Positions 36,813 through 54,512 of a stretch of 57,158 bases of DNA are shown here, piece after piece. The DNA comes from Reclinomonas americana ATCC 50394. Lineage: Eukaryota; Jakobida; Jakobea; Jakobida. How positions within the stretch are numbered: the first letter of the stretch is position 1; each line of letters starts with the position of its first letter. The stretch covers positions 107,652 to 164,809 of the forward strand of contig PS015159.1 of the NCBI GenBank assembly GCA_048213135.1, given 5' to 3'. The position numbers and the translations under genes were made by a program. The notes beneath the pieces are model-generated. The model saw nothing but the letters and a program-made list of their open reading frames with translations. It was not told the origin of the DNA and did not search any database.

Positions 36813-37638
36813 CCACTTGACGATCTGTTGCTGACTTCATGCACTGCAGATTCCAGTCACCTTCGGCAGCGGCGACGAGCTGACACCAAGTGAGATGGCC
36901 TCTCACGTTCCTTGTATTGGTCTGCGCATTCTCCACGCGTGGTATGGCGCTGTGCGCTTCGTCCAATGGGTCGATGCGTACCGGAAGTTGTCCTTGGTCG
37001 GCGACGGCGATGTGCCTGTTGACGACGCCATCCGGGCGGTGATCCGCGACGCGCGTCGCCAATCAGGTAAGTGTGCTCATTGTTTATAGCCTGCAGATAG
37101 CGCTCGTGCTCTCGTATGATCTCATCCCATTTTCTCCTCAGACATGGATCCGGACGATGACCTGGTTGTGTTGATTCTCGTGGATGAGTGCCTGAAAGTG
37201 GCACAAGCAAGTGGTGAGGCATCTTGACTCAGATACTTCGTGAAGAGATTGCCATGTTTGCTGACCGTTCCCTCCACCGCTACAGGAGATCTCAATCGCG
37301 TGATGGTGCAGCTTGGTGGATCTCTTTGTCTGCCACCCGCCGGCATCAACGACACGGTGCTTGTGGCATGCTCCACCCTGGTGTTGACCACGCTCGAAGA
37401 CATCTTTCGCCGAGCGAGTCATCCTTACTGTGAGGTTCCTCTTCCCCTGTTGCGGTGCGAGCACGTCGATGAATTTGTGGATGCCACCGTACGAGAAACG
37501 CACCCCGCATGGGCCAACAAGTGGCGGACAAGTGTCGCGCTTCGTCGAGTCATGGCCGGTGTTGGCGGTCTTCCGCGGTGTGTTGAGGCTTTGTTATCGG
37601 TTGTTGCCAGCTGCAATCCTGAACGCGGTGAGGACATT
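35692..37638 (+). CDS. NTPase-nuclease paralogue, copy 3 (3' truncated at a gap)
   Basis: ATG at 35692 (MDIDDITSRLCGALGELGP). SAP-like header with NAQELEERLTERGIDWVLLKANL, NLS region (GKREGS..DDDRKRQRTG, 36200-36270), Walker A GGPGTGKSRLL (36623-36656), Walker-B-like LVVLILVDECLK, and the helical segment through VVASCNPERG (37629). It stops 10 bases into the next intron at a 20-N gap, and no nuclease exons follow. It is either a 5' fragment or an intact gene whose 3' half was not placed; the reversed contig 32901-33490 could equally belong here. A (TG)n tract in the intron after the header and another after SGRVT are at the same places as in copies 1 and 2. Confidence 0.55.
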
Positions 37639-37658
37639 NNNNNNNNNNNNNNNNNNNN
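37639..37658. other. Assembly gap (20 N placeholder) ending copy 3
   Basis: Placeholder gap. The sequence after it has no similarity to the NTPase-nuclease gene. Confidence 0.95.
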
Positions 37659-37880
37659 AGAGAGAGAGAGAGAGCGAAGGAGGGTGAGAGACGAAAGCGA
37701 GAGAGACGGAGGGAGGGAAGGAGGGAGGGAAGAGAAGATTGTGTGTGAGAGAGACGGAGAGAGAGAGAGAGAGAGACGAGGAGACAGAAACAGACGAATC
37801 AACAAGCAGCGAGAGCGAAGGAGAGAGAGAGACGGAATGCAGAGCACAATCACGCACACACACGCGCACATGTACACATT
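37659..37880. repeat. GA-rich low-complexity tract
   Basis: Almost pure purine on the plus strand with GAGA and GGGAGG runs and a CA-rich end. No credible coding signal. Confidence 0.8.
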
Positions 37881-38027
37881 TTGACACACCTATACAGAGA
37901 GACGATGGAGGTGCGGCTGTCGACGAGAATGCGCGCTCCACCACGCGCAGAGGAGGAGGGCGAACGGGGGAATGGCGGGCTAATATTTCTGAATTTGGCG
38001 GTGACCTGTCGCGCAACGCTTGCTCAC

Positions 38028-38118
38028 CATTTGCGCGCGCAGTGGATGGCAGTGACACGAGGGAGAGCAGCAGAACGAGCAGCGCGCACGCCGGCCAGAC
38101 GTGAGAGGCATTTCGCAT
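38028..38118 (-). CDS. Candidate signal-peptide first exon (minus strand)
   Basis: ATG at 38118 reading left: a basic start (MRNASHVW), a hydrophobic core (PACALLVLLLSLVSL), a cleavage-like end (PSTARAN), and then a consensus donor GGTGAGC. This is the shape of a first exon of a secreted or membrane protein. Any later exons would lie to the left, where only GA repeats, a gap and copy 3 on the other strand are seen. It may be a fortuitous frame, or a hint that the scaffold order is wrong at 37639. Confidence 0.3.
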
Positions 38119-38718
38119 TGCCCGAAAAACTGGCAGGCGTTTTGCTCTTGTTCGTCTCGTCTGCACACACACCCGTGAGACAACGGCAGTGCATGTGCGG
38201 AAGGCGTGGTAAGACCGCCTCACCGCCTTTCACGCTTGTACACGCGAGTCGATGAGTGATTGACGTCCTGCTGCACAAGGACGTCGGCCCTGGTGTGGGC
38301 GCCGAGTAAGGTGCACTCGCCCCTCCTGATGCTGGAGCAGGTGTGGCTTGCATCATATGGAAACGCTGAACGTACCAGTCAACTGGAGTGCAGAACGCGG
38401 GCATTTACGTATAACAGAAGGTCGACGTCGACACCCTGACGGAGAGGGGGCCAAGGAAGAAAATGAGAGAGAGGGAGAGGGGGGAGAGAGTGAGAGGAAG
38501 GGAGAGAGATATGCGCGGGGAAGACACCGAAATCTGGAGGCTGAAGTTGCCTTCATGCAGGTCATTGTCCGCGTCCCCCACTTGTATTGGCTCTCCCCGT
38601 CCGCGCGCGCGACAGCCGTGTTTGCGTGTGCGTGTGCTCTCCAACAACAACAACACGGGGCTCCACGATCAACCAGAGAGCGACGGGGGCAGTTCTTCCG
38701 CGCCTTTTCTGCGTGACA

Positions 38719-39578
38719 TGTCCGCCGCTGGTTCCGGTCGCGCCGCAGCCGCCGCCGACCCGCACGTTGTCCTTGGTGACGAGGTGATTGTGGTTGGGGA
38801 GGCGCCGCATGAGGAGCGCTTTGTGTTTCGCCCGGTGCTGGCGGTGAATCGGCCGGCGGTGCATGAGGTGACTCCGCCGCCGGTGTGTTTGGAGCATGTG
38901 GTGGAGGAGTATCGGAAGACGGCGCAGGATTATGAGTGTCCAGTGTGCAGGGTGAGTGGTGGTGGGAGGGAGAGGGAAGCGAGGGAGGGGGGTGGAAGGG
39001 GAGAAAGAGAGAGGGGAGGGAGGATACAATGAGAGACGCATGGAGGACACGGAAGCAGAGAAGGCAGGCCTGGATACGCTTCGGTGGGTGAGAGCGAGAG
39101 GGTGGCTTTTGCGCTCCTTAGAGACAGTTGCTTGACCTCTGGCAGAGGAAGACGAGGAGAGAGAGAGAGAGAGAGCGAGTGCCACACGCAGCAAGAGGGG
39201 AGGCCTGGGCGCTGAGGTGGGCGAGCGAGAGAGCGAGAAAGAGGTTTGTGGGCTCCTTCGAGATGGTTGCTAGGTCGCAGGCAGAGAAACACGGGAGTGA
39301 GAGAGAGGGGGAAGGAGGGGGGACTGGGGAGAAGGGGGGAGAGGGAGAGAGAGCCGGAGAGGGGGAAGCATAGGGAGAGGGCGAGCGAGAGAGCGAGAGC
39401 GAGTTAGAGAGAGAGAGCAATAGAGAAAGAGGGGGAGAAACAGAGAGCAAAAGAGGGAAAGGAAAGAGAGAGCAAGATAGGGGGAGAGAGAATGCGAGCA
39501 AATGTGAGAGAGATTGTGTGTGTGACTGAGAGACTGTGTGTGCGTGTGTGTGAGAGAGAGAGAGAGACCGAGAGACGC

Positions 39579-39621
<43 letters not shown>

Positions 39622-40817
39622 GAGAGAGAGCAAGAGTGAGAGAAAGAGACTGGGAAAAAATAAAGAGAATGAGTGAGACTGAGAGAGACGGATTCGTGCA
39701 ACGAGAGTGTTTGCTCGAGGCGGAGGAAGCTGGGAAAGAACAAGAGCAAGAACAAGAGAGAGAATGAAAGAGAAAGAGAGAGACTCTGAGAAAGGGAGAG
39801 AAAGGGGGAGGGGCGAAGAGAGCGCAAGCGAGTGTGTTCAAGTTAGGAAGAATGAGAAAGTAGACGAGAAGCTCGACGATGAAGATGGTTGACCTGAGAT
39901 GGCGGAAGTCGTCAACATGGTTTCCGAGTTTATCGCCAGAACACTTATCTTGCTTTGTCTTTACACGTTTGCGCTCTTCTTGACTTGTCAAATCTCTCTT
40001 CGCCGTGTGTCTCGGTCACACGATTCTTATTCTCACCTGTTGAAGTTCTTGCATTATTGAGTCCGCAATTCGTGACACGACCGGCAGCTTCTCTCCCTCC
40101 CACTTCCTGTCTCCAGCTCTCTTCCTCCGGCTCTCTTCCTCCGGCTCTCTCCCGCCCTCTCTCTCCTCTTTCTCTCTCCTCATTGTCCCTCCTTATTATC
40201 TATCTGTCTCTCAGTCTCTCTTCTGTTTCGCACTCTTCTTGTTTTTCCTGCTTTCTTCATTCACTCTCTTCTCTCTCTCCTCTCTCTCTCTCTCTCTCTT
40301 CTCTCTCTCCTTCTCTCTCTCCTACTTCTCTCTCTCTTACTTTCTTCTCCTCCTCCTCCTACTACTTCTTCGTTATTCTCTTCGTTGTCGTTGTCTACTC
40401 GTCGTTCTTCCTCCCTTCGTTCGTCCTCGTCTCCGTTGTTCNNNNNNNNNNNNNNNNNNNNNNNNNNNNNNNNNNNNNNNNNNNNNNNNNNNNNNNNNNN
40501 NNNNNNNNNNNNNNNNNNNNNNNNNNNNNNNNNNNNNNNNNNNNNNNNNNNNNNNNNNNNNNNNNNNNNNNNNNNNNNNNNNNNNNNNNNNNNNNNNNNN
40601 NNNNNNNNNNNNNNNNNNNNNNNNNNNNNNNNNNNNNNNNNNNNNNNNNNNNNNNNNNNNNNNNNNNNNNNNNNNNNNNNNNNNNNNNNNNNNNNNCTCT
40701 CTTCGGTCGTCGTCTCCTCTCGTTCTTCCTCCCTTCTTCGTCCTCGTCTCCGTTCGTTCGTCCTCGTTCGTCCTCTCCTCGTCACTCGTACGTCTACGTC
40801 TACTACGTACACTCGTC

Positions 40818-40870
<53 letters not shown>

Positions 40871-42829
40871 ACTCTATCTCTTTTCTCTCTCTCTCTCTCT
40901 CTCGCATTCTGGTGCTTCTGTTGTTGGCGTTGCGCTCGTGTTTCGCCACGTTGATCTCCTTCTCCATCGTTCTCGCTTTCCTCGGTTACTCTCTCTCTCT
41001 CACTCTTTGAATGTATTGCTTCATCTGACTTCTCCTTTGTTTCGATTTGCGTTCTGACGCATTTGCCATCATCCTGCAGGAGCTATGTCAGCCGGATTTC
41101 ATTATCTGCGCCAACGAGGTCCATCACTTGTGTCGGTGAGTGTGCATGTGCGCTTTTGTTGGCTGGCCGTGCTCGCTGAGATTGACTGCTTCGCAGCGAG
41201 CACCTAGGCGACGCGCCACAGGGCGCCAATTGGTGTGGATGCGGAGTGACTTCGGCTGCCAATGCCGTGGAGCCCATCCGGCGACTCAAGCTGTCGTTCG
41301 AGAACTTGGAGGTTTGTGACTCACAGGGTTGTCAATGTGGGTGAAGAACTCATGCTTGCTTCGTTTATCTCCCGTAGGTTCTGTGCCCCAATTGCCATCA
41401 ACGAATGGTTGACATCGTGCACTGTTGCGTGCTACGTTCTATAATGCTTATTTTGATCCACAACAGACCATTGGGGACTATCACCGCATACATGCAACGA
41501 CAGCGTGTTTGTACGGGTGCAACGATTGCGGCGCCGCCATGCCTCTCAACCGCACCGCTGAGCACGCTTGGAGTGTGTGCCTGCATGAGTGTCCGCTCGG
41601 CTGTGGTTCTCGTGTGCCACTGAGCGGGATGCTGCAACACTGTCAAAATGACTGCGCTCGTGACTGTCCGCGATGTGGTGCCGGATGTAGTCTTGCAAAC
41701 ATGCGACAGCATCTCGGTGAGTGGAATTGCCTGCATGAAGAGCAGAGGCCCGACCTTGCCTCATGAGTGTGGATTAGAGAGCGAATGTGCAATGACGCCG
41801 ACAGCGTGCCGGGCGGCCGATCTTGGCTGTGAGATGCGTGGTCCGAGGCGTGAGGTGCAAGAGCATGAGTTGGGGTGCGATTTGCTGCGCGTGGAACGAC
41901 CGCTGCGAGAGGTGAGATGAACTGGACCATTATGAAATGGTGGAGGCATTGATCATCTTTCTTGTGTCGATGCAGCTTCACGCCCGTGTGCAGGAACAGA
42001 GGGTTGCGAGTGAGCGACTTGAGGAGGCGATGCGCGAGAAAGAGCTGCGACAATCGGAGATGCAGTTGCAGGTGGTGGAGCACCGTCAGATATACGACCA
42101 GCAACTGCAAGAGCTCGCTGCTCGATTGGCGGCTGTGGTGCGCGAGAAGGAACAACGACAGTCTGAGATGCAGTTGCAGGCGGTGGAGCAGCGCCAGCAT
42201 TTCGACCGGCAACTGCAAGAGCACGCTGCTCGACTGGCGGCTGTGGTGCGTGAAAAGGAGCAATTGCAACAACAACTTGAACAGCAGAAAGCTGCGACAG
42301 AACGTCAATTCCGTGCGTTCGAGGAACAGCTCCACCAGGTCAGTGGATTACTGCTATTGTGCCCTCTACTGCTCGAAAGAGAATTTGTCATGTCTTCTGT
42401 CTCCAGCTTTTCGCACGATTCGGACCTGTGGAGTCACGCTTTCTTGAAGAACAGCGACGCCAACAGGAGCTGGAGCAGCAGGAGCGTGCTCGCCTGGAGG
42501 CGGAGAGACTGCGGCGCCAGAGAGAGGAAGCGGCCGCTCGGCAGCGTGAGGAAGAAGCTGCGCGTATTGAGGAAGAGCGTCGTCAGCAGGAGGCGGCGGA
42601 ACGACTTCTTACGGTATGCTACGACGTGACGAAAAGTTTAGTTGGCGGAGTTCTCATCGTTTCGGTGCACTGTACAGAAATGCAAACGATGTGGACAACC
42701 AGCTGCACTTGGGCAGAAATGTATGCATCACACGAAGGTATATATATATATGTTGCAAAAGATTGTTGGTGAAATGTTGATGTTGGAAGACTTACATTGG
42801 CGGTCGTTTGTTCACAGTGGGTGCGTTGA
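38719..42829 (+). CDS. RING/TRAF-like zinc-finger and coiled-coil protein
   Basis: Exons: 38719-38951, 41080-41135, 41197-41311, 41378-41407, 41469-41716, about 41745-41911, 41976-42338, 42407-42613, 42678-42737, 42818-42829. The start is the ATG in TGACATGTCCGCCGC. An N-terminal segment of about 70 residues leads to YECPVCR, which the next exons complete into a RING-like cross-brace (ELCQPDFIIC, HHLCREHL, WCGCG). A series of Cys/His pairs follows (LCPNCHQ, CNDCGA, CPLGC, CARDCPRCGAGC), like TRAF-type fingers. Then come about 190 residues of coiled coil made of repeats of RQSEMQLQ.VE.RQ...QLQE.AARLAAVVREKEQ, a second Glu/Arg-rich coil, and a final C-x2-C...C-x2-H knuckle (CKRCGQPAALGQKCMHH). 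A ubiquitin-ligase or signalling-adaptor role is inferred; no TRAF-C/MATH domain follows. One splice junction near 41717-41745 could not be fixed. Confidence 0.65.
38952..41079 (+). repeat. 2.1 kb intron of purine then pyrimidine tracts
   Basis: Intron 1 of the RING/TRAF-like gene (donor GTGAGT at 38952, acceptor CTGCAG at 41079). From about 38960 to 39840 the plus strand is GA-rich; from about 40080 to 41000 it is CT-rich, with (CT)n at 40819-40866 and (CTC)-type runs around a gap at 40442-40696. No exon is visible in it. Confidence 0.8.
40442..40696. other. Assembly gap (255 N) within a CT-rich tract
   Basis: Run of N flanked on both sides by C/T/G-only TCGTC-type repeats. Confidence 0.95.
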
Positions 42830-43732
42830 CTCACAGTTCTACTGAGTATGTTTCGGCTAATGCTCGTGGTTGACCCCGTGAATCTTGCATGCTCGACTGG
42901 ACGTGTTACACAAACAGACTGTGAGTGGGATATTGACTTTTACTTTCACAACGAGTTTGGTATCTGTTTGTTGACGACTGACTGCATATGTGTATGTATT
43001 CGTATTTGTGCGACGATGGCGAATAACGTATGATCATGCAGGATGTGAGTATGCGTGTGTATGTGTGTGTATATGCGAGAAAGAGAGAAAAGAGAAGAGA
43101 GAGAAGGGAGAGGGGAGAGAGAGAGGGAGAAACGGAGTGGGAGAAAGANNNNNNNNNNNNNNNNNNNNNNNNNNNNNNNNNNNNNNNNNNNNNNNNNNNN
43201 NNNNNNNNNNNNNNNNNNNNNNNNNNNNNNNNNNNNNNNNNNNNNNNNNNNNNNNNNNNNNNNNNNNNNNNNNNNNNNNNNNNNNNNNNNNNNNNNNNNN
43301 NNNNNNNNNNNNNNNNNNNNNNNNNNNNNNNNNNNNNNNNNNNNNNNNNNNNNNNNNNNNNNNNNNNNNNNNNNNNNNNNNNNNNNNNNNNNNNNNNNNN
43401 NNNNNNNNNNNNNNNNNNNNNNNNNNNNNNNNNNNNNNNNNNNNNNNNNNNNNNNNNNNNNNNNNNNNNNNNNNNNNNNNNNNNNNNNNNNNNNNNNNNN
43501 NNNNNNNNNNNNNNNNNNNNNNNNNNNNNNNNNNNNNNNNNNNNNNNNNNNNNNNNNNNNNNNNNNNNNNNNNNNNNNNTGAGTGTGTGTGTGAGTGAGT
43601 GAGTGAGTGAGAGAGAGAGAGAGAGCACGGAGCGTCAGCAGCAGGGACAGAAAGCATGGAGCTCGCTTGCGAAATTGGATCTTTTGTCTCTGACAGCCCC
43701 ACTTTTGTCGTGTGTGTGTGCGTGTGTGATAA
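42830..43732. other. Intergenic spacer with GA tracts and a gap (43149-43579)
   Basis: Between the RING/TRAF-like gene and the DFRP1-like gene. Contains (TG)n and (GA)n at 43040-43148 and 43580-43625 flanking a 431-N gap. No gene seen. The last 100 bases before 43733 are the likely promoter and 5' UTR of the next gene. Confidence 0.7.
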
Positions 43733-46343
43733 TGCCGCCAAAAAAGAAGGGAGGCGCGCCAAGCGCCAAGGCCGAGCGCAAGGAAAAGGCCAAGATCATT
43801 GAGGACAAGACCTTTGGTGCGTGAATTATAAAATAACGTCATCAACGCGCACTCTCTCTTGCTCTCTGTCTCTGCTCTGCTCTCTGTGTGCTGTGTGTGC
43901 ATGTCTGCGTGTGCGTTGACGTCGAGCGTGTAGAGTTGCGTGTTGAGTGTGTGCGTGCGTCACATCTCATGGCCATGTCCCTATTTGCAGGCCTCAAGAA
44001 CAAGAACAAGAGCAACAAGATGCAAAAGTACGTGGAAGCCGTACAGAAGCAGGTGCTTACGGGCGGTGTGAATCAGCGCAAGGTCGGCAAGAGCGCGGGT
44101 GAGCTGCGCAAGGAGCAAAAGGCGGCGGAGAAGCAGCGACAGGCGGAGCTCGATGCTATTTTCAAGATCACCAAGGCTGCTGGTGCGGTGGCAGAGGGCA
44201 CAGGGAGCAGTGAGGGGGAGGGGGGGAGGTATGGGGGAAAGGGAAGAGGGGAGGGAGAAAGTGTGCGAGGGGAAGAATGTGATTGTGCGTGTTGGGGGAC
44301 AAGATGTGTGTGTGTGTGTGTGTGCGTGTGTGAGGGGGAGAGAGAGTGTGTATGTAGCAGAGAGAGCGTGGGATGAGAGAAGAGAGAGAAGGGAAGAGAC
44401 GTGTGAAGAGAATGAGTGACAACGCTTGTTCTTTTCACTCTTTCGCTGTGCGGGGTGTGTGTGTGTGTGAGAGAGAGAGAGAGTAGCAGAGGGAGCGTGG
44501 GATGAGAGAAGGAAAGAGATGTGCGAAGAGAGAGAGAGAGAGAGGGAAAGAGAGAGCACGGGGTGAGAGAAGGAGGAAAGAGATGCGTGAAGAGAATGAG
44601 AATGACAACGGATGATCTCTCACTCACTGTCTCTCTCTCAACGTGTGCGCTTGCGCGTGGGGGCGAGAGATGGAGAGTGAACGTAGGGCAAGGAGTTGTC
44701 ACTTGTGAAGAGTTGAATGAGAGTTGGCTCTTGTGATGGGTGGCCAGAGGCACACCTTTGATCCAGGATTGGGTTTTCCCGTTGTGATAGATTGTGCTGG
44801 CGCAGTCACTTGATTCGCTGGCGGCATGGTGACGGGGAGAGAAGACACGAGCAGGAGAAGTGTGGTTCTTCCGTCTCAAGTCTCGAGCAGCATCCTTCAG
44901 CAGCCATCAAGAGAGTGAGAAGGGCGAGTGAGAAGAAACAGCAAAGAGCTGTGCGTTCATCAGAGGTGGAGAAGTGTGGTTCTTCCTCGTCAGTCTTGCA
45001 AGAGAGAACCGAGAAGAGTAGCATTCTTCATCTGCTGATGTGGATCGATCAGGAGATTGAGAAGGGCGAGTGAGAAACTGAAAAAACAGTGCTACCATCG
45101 GCAGATGCGGAGCAGGTGAAGGAAGTGTGGTTATTCCGTCGTCTGGCATGAGAGAATGAGGATAGGAGCGTCGCATGGCGATAATCTGCGAGAGAAAAGC
45201 AGTGCTTACCTCTTTGTCTTCTTCTCCTTCTTCTTCTCCCGCTCACCCCTTCCGCTCCCCTCCCGCAGGCGAAACAACCGCCACGCATCACAACTACACG
45301 GAGCCGGAGCCCGACGAAGACGAGGAGTACCCCGACGAGGAGTACTTTGACAAGTTCTTCTTGGAGGAGAACAAGGATGCGCTGGAGGAGTGGATTGATA
45401 AGGAGCGTGAAAAGATCCGCAAGGTCACCCCCGTCACACTGGACACGTTCACCGAGTGGAAGGCGAGGAAGAGGCAAGAGAAGGAGGCGGAGGAGAGGAA
45501 AAATCGTCGCCAGGCCGAGGAGTCGTACCGACGCACAGGTGGTGGCATCTCTGGTAAGGAGCTGTTCGAGGTCGACAAGTCCATCTTTGCCGATGATGCC
45601 GAAGCCGTGGATGTGTACGAATTCGAGGTGAGTGNNNNNNNNNNNNNNNNNNNNCGCTTGAAAAGAAAGAGAAAAGGCTGTGTTTGTTGCCACTCACAGT
45701 TGTCGAGCAGAATTTGGAGGGCATCGAGGTGGACGAGGATCTGTTCAATGCCGAGCTGGAGGGCGAGCTGGAGGGTTTGGAGCTGGGCGATGGTGAAGGA
45801 GCGAGTGGCAGTGGCGAGGGCGCGAGCGGCAGCGGTGTGGCGGCCACGCAACCCAGCGAGTCGTTCTATCCTGCGACGTACACCGCCGCGACGTGGACAC
45901 TGAGCAAGACACCGAAGCAGTTGCTGAGCGAGTGGTGCACGGCGAGAAAGGCCGCGCAGCCGGTGTACACGGTGGTGACCAGCACGCCGGGTAATGTTCT
46001 CGTAATGGCCACCATGGCGGCGACGGGAGGTAAGTGGGGAAGGGTGAAGGGGAAAGGGGGGGGGGTGAGTGAGACAAGGGAGAGCGGAGACAGGAAAGAG
46101 AGAGTGATAGAGATAGCAAGATGGTGAGAGACGAAGGATTCGAGACAGAGAGAGAGAGATGTAGAAAAGAAATAAGAGAGTTGAGCACGAGACAGAGAGA
46201 CCAAAAGTGAGATTGTGCTTGAGAAGGGAGTGAGAGAGAGAGAGAGATTATCGTGAGATTGTGTGTGAGCAGGGGAATTGAACTAGTATAGTGCATGTGA
46301 AAGTGAGCGAGAGCACATAGACAGAAACGGAGAGAGGAAGACA

Positions 46344-46377
<34 letters not shown>

Positions 46378-46541
46378 CAAGGAAGGAAAGAGATGTGCTG
46401 TGTCGTGTTCACTCCGCTTACTTCCATCCGTGCACAGAAATGCAATTCATGCCAGAGGAAGGCTCAGCAGGCAAGAAGGACGCCGAACACAACACCGCGT
46501 TGCACATTATTCGGCACCTCGAGTCCACAGGCGAGCTCTAG
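43733..46541 (+). CDS. ZC3H15: ZC3H15/DFRP1 (Tma46) homologue lacking CCCH fingers, with C-terminal dsRBD-like domain
   Basis: Exons: 43733-43816, 43991 to about 44209, 45269-45627, 45711-46029, 46438-46541 (stop TAG). The N-terminus MPPKKKGG...KIIEDKTFGLKNKNK..KMQKYVEAVQKQV is the ZC3H15/Tma46 signature, a partner of DRG GTPases on ribosomes. Exon 3 carries the family's C-terminal part: EEWIDKEREKIRKVTPVTLDTFTEWKARKRQEK, then ISGKELFEVDKSIFADDAE. The two CCCH zinc fingers that normally sit between these parts are absent: the 1.06 kb intron there has no cysteine-rich frame and no gap. Exons 4-5 add an acidic linker, then KTPKQLLSEWCTARKAAQPVYTV...MQFMPEEGSAGKKDAEHNTALHIIRHL, which has the helix-strand-strand-helix pattern and the GKKDAE second helix of a double-stranded RNA-binding domain. 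A 20-N gap lies in the intron at 45635. Confidence 0.75.
44210..45268 (+). repeat. 1.06 kb repeat-bearing intron of the DFRP1-like gene
   Basis: GA-rich with (GT)n at 44304-44332 and 44455-44468. It holds imperfect copies of a unit beginning GAGAAGTGTGGTTCTTCC at about 44854, 44970 and 45116, and of a GTAGCAGAG..GAGCGTGGGATGAGAGAAG unit at about 44354 and 44482. No CCCH-finger exon is found on either strand. Confidence 0.7.
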
Positions 46542-47007
46542 ACGCGTAGTAGTTGGGAGGGTGGTGCAGTGGTGGTGGTGGAGGAGTTGAGAAGAGAAGG
46601 AAAGATGGTACTGCCAGTGAAAAGAAACAAATCACGCCCAATCATCGCTGGTGACGGGTGTCAGACAGCAACACAGCAGCACACGGAGACAGCATGATGA
46701 GAAAGTTGATAGGTCGAATGCTGGCGGTTCTCCAAGAGAAACCACGACTGTGGGTGTCCAGACAGCTTGATCGTGGTGACATACATGCGAAGCTGCAGAG
46801 GCTTGTCTTTGTCGACGCGTTCCGAATCCGTCAGTGTACATGTATGTATGCGTGGACCAAGTCACCCGACAGCTGCTGTTGCTCGTATGTTGGTGAATGC
46901 TGCAAGTCACATTTGCGAAGGGTCAAGGGCATTGCCAAGTGTGACTTCGACGTCCCCGTGTCACGCACCCACCATGTCTTTACTTCAATACATCACTCAG
47001 CGCGCCA
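46542..47007. other. Spacer between the DFRP1-like gene and SPT3
   Basis: About 460 bases with no convincing exon. It should hold the 3' UTR of the DFRP1-like gene and the promoter of SPT3. An alternative frame through ATG 46974 (MSLLQYITQRANV) overlaps the SPT3 start but lacks any recognisable continuation. Confidence 0.5.
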
Positions 47008-50431
<3,424 letters not shown>

Positions 50432-50481
50432 CTCTTGTAAGAGGAGAAAAACCAACAAAAAACAGACAATGAAATGCATGA

Positions 50482-54419
<3,938 letters not shown>

Positions 54420-54512
54420 GAAACGAGGCAAATTTAGTGAAGGCGTGTCCCGCGATTTTCGAACGTTGGTGCAATTGTGTCATTGCGCGAGAGAAAGCGA
54501 CAAAATCATACC

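Noticed and set aside
26721-37638. NBS-LRR-type immune receptor or AAA+ replication gene as the identity of the P-loop genes
   Set aside because: No leucine-rich repeats, no NB-ARC motifs beyond the P-loop, and the C-terminal D...QxK region fits a nuclease better. The Crinkler-RHS comparison explains more of the sequence.
39118-39991. Ser/Leu-rich minus-strand open frames resembling membrane proteins
   Set aside because: They are translations of (GA)n/(CT)n tracts (SLSLSL), not proteins.
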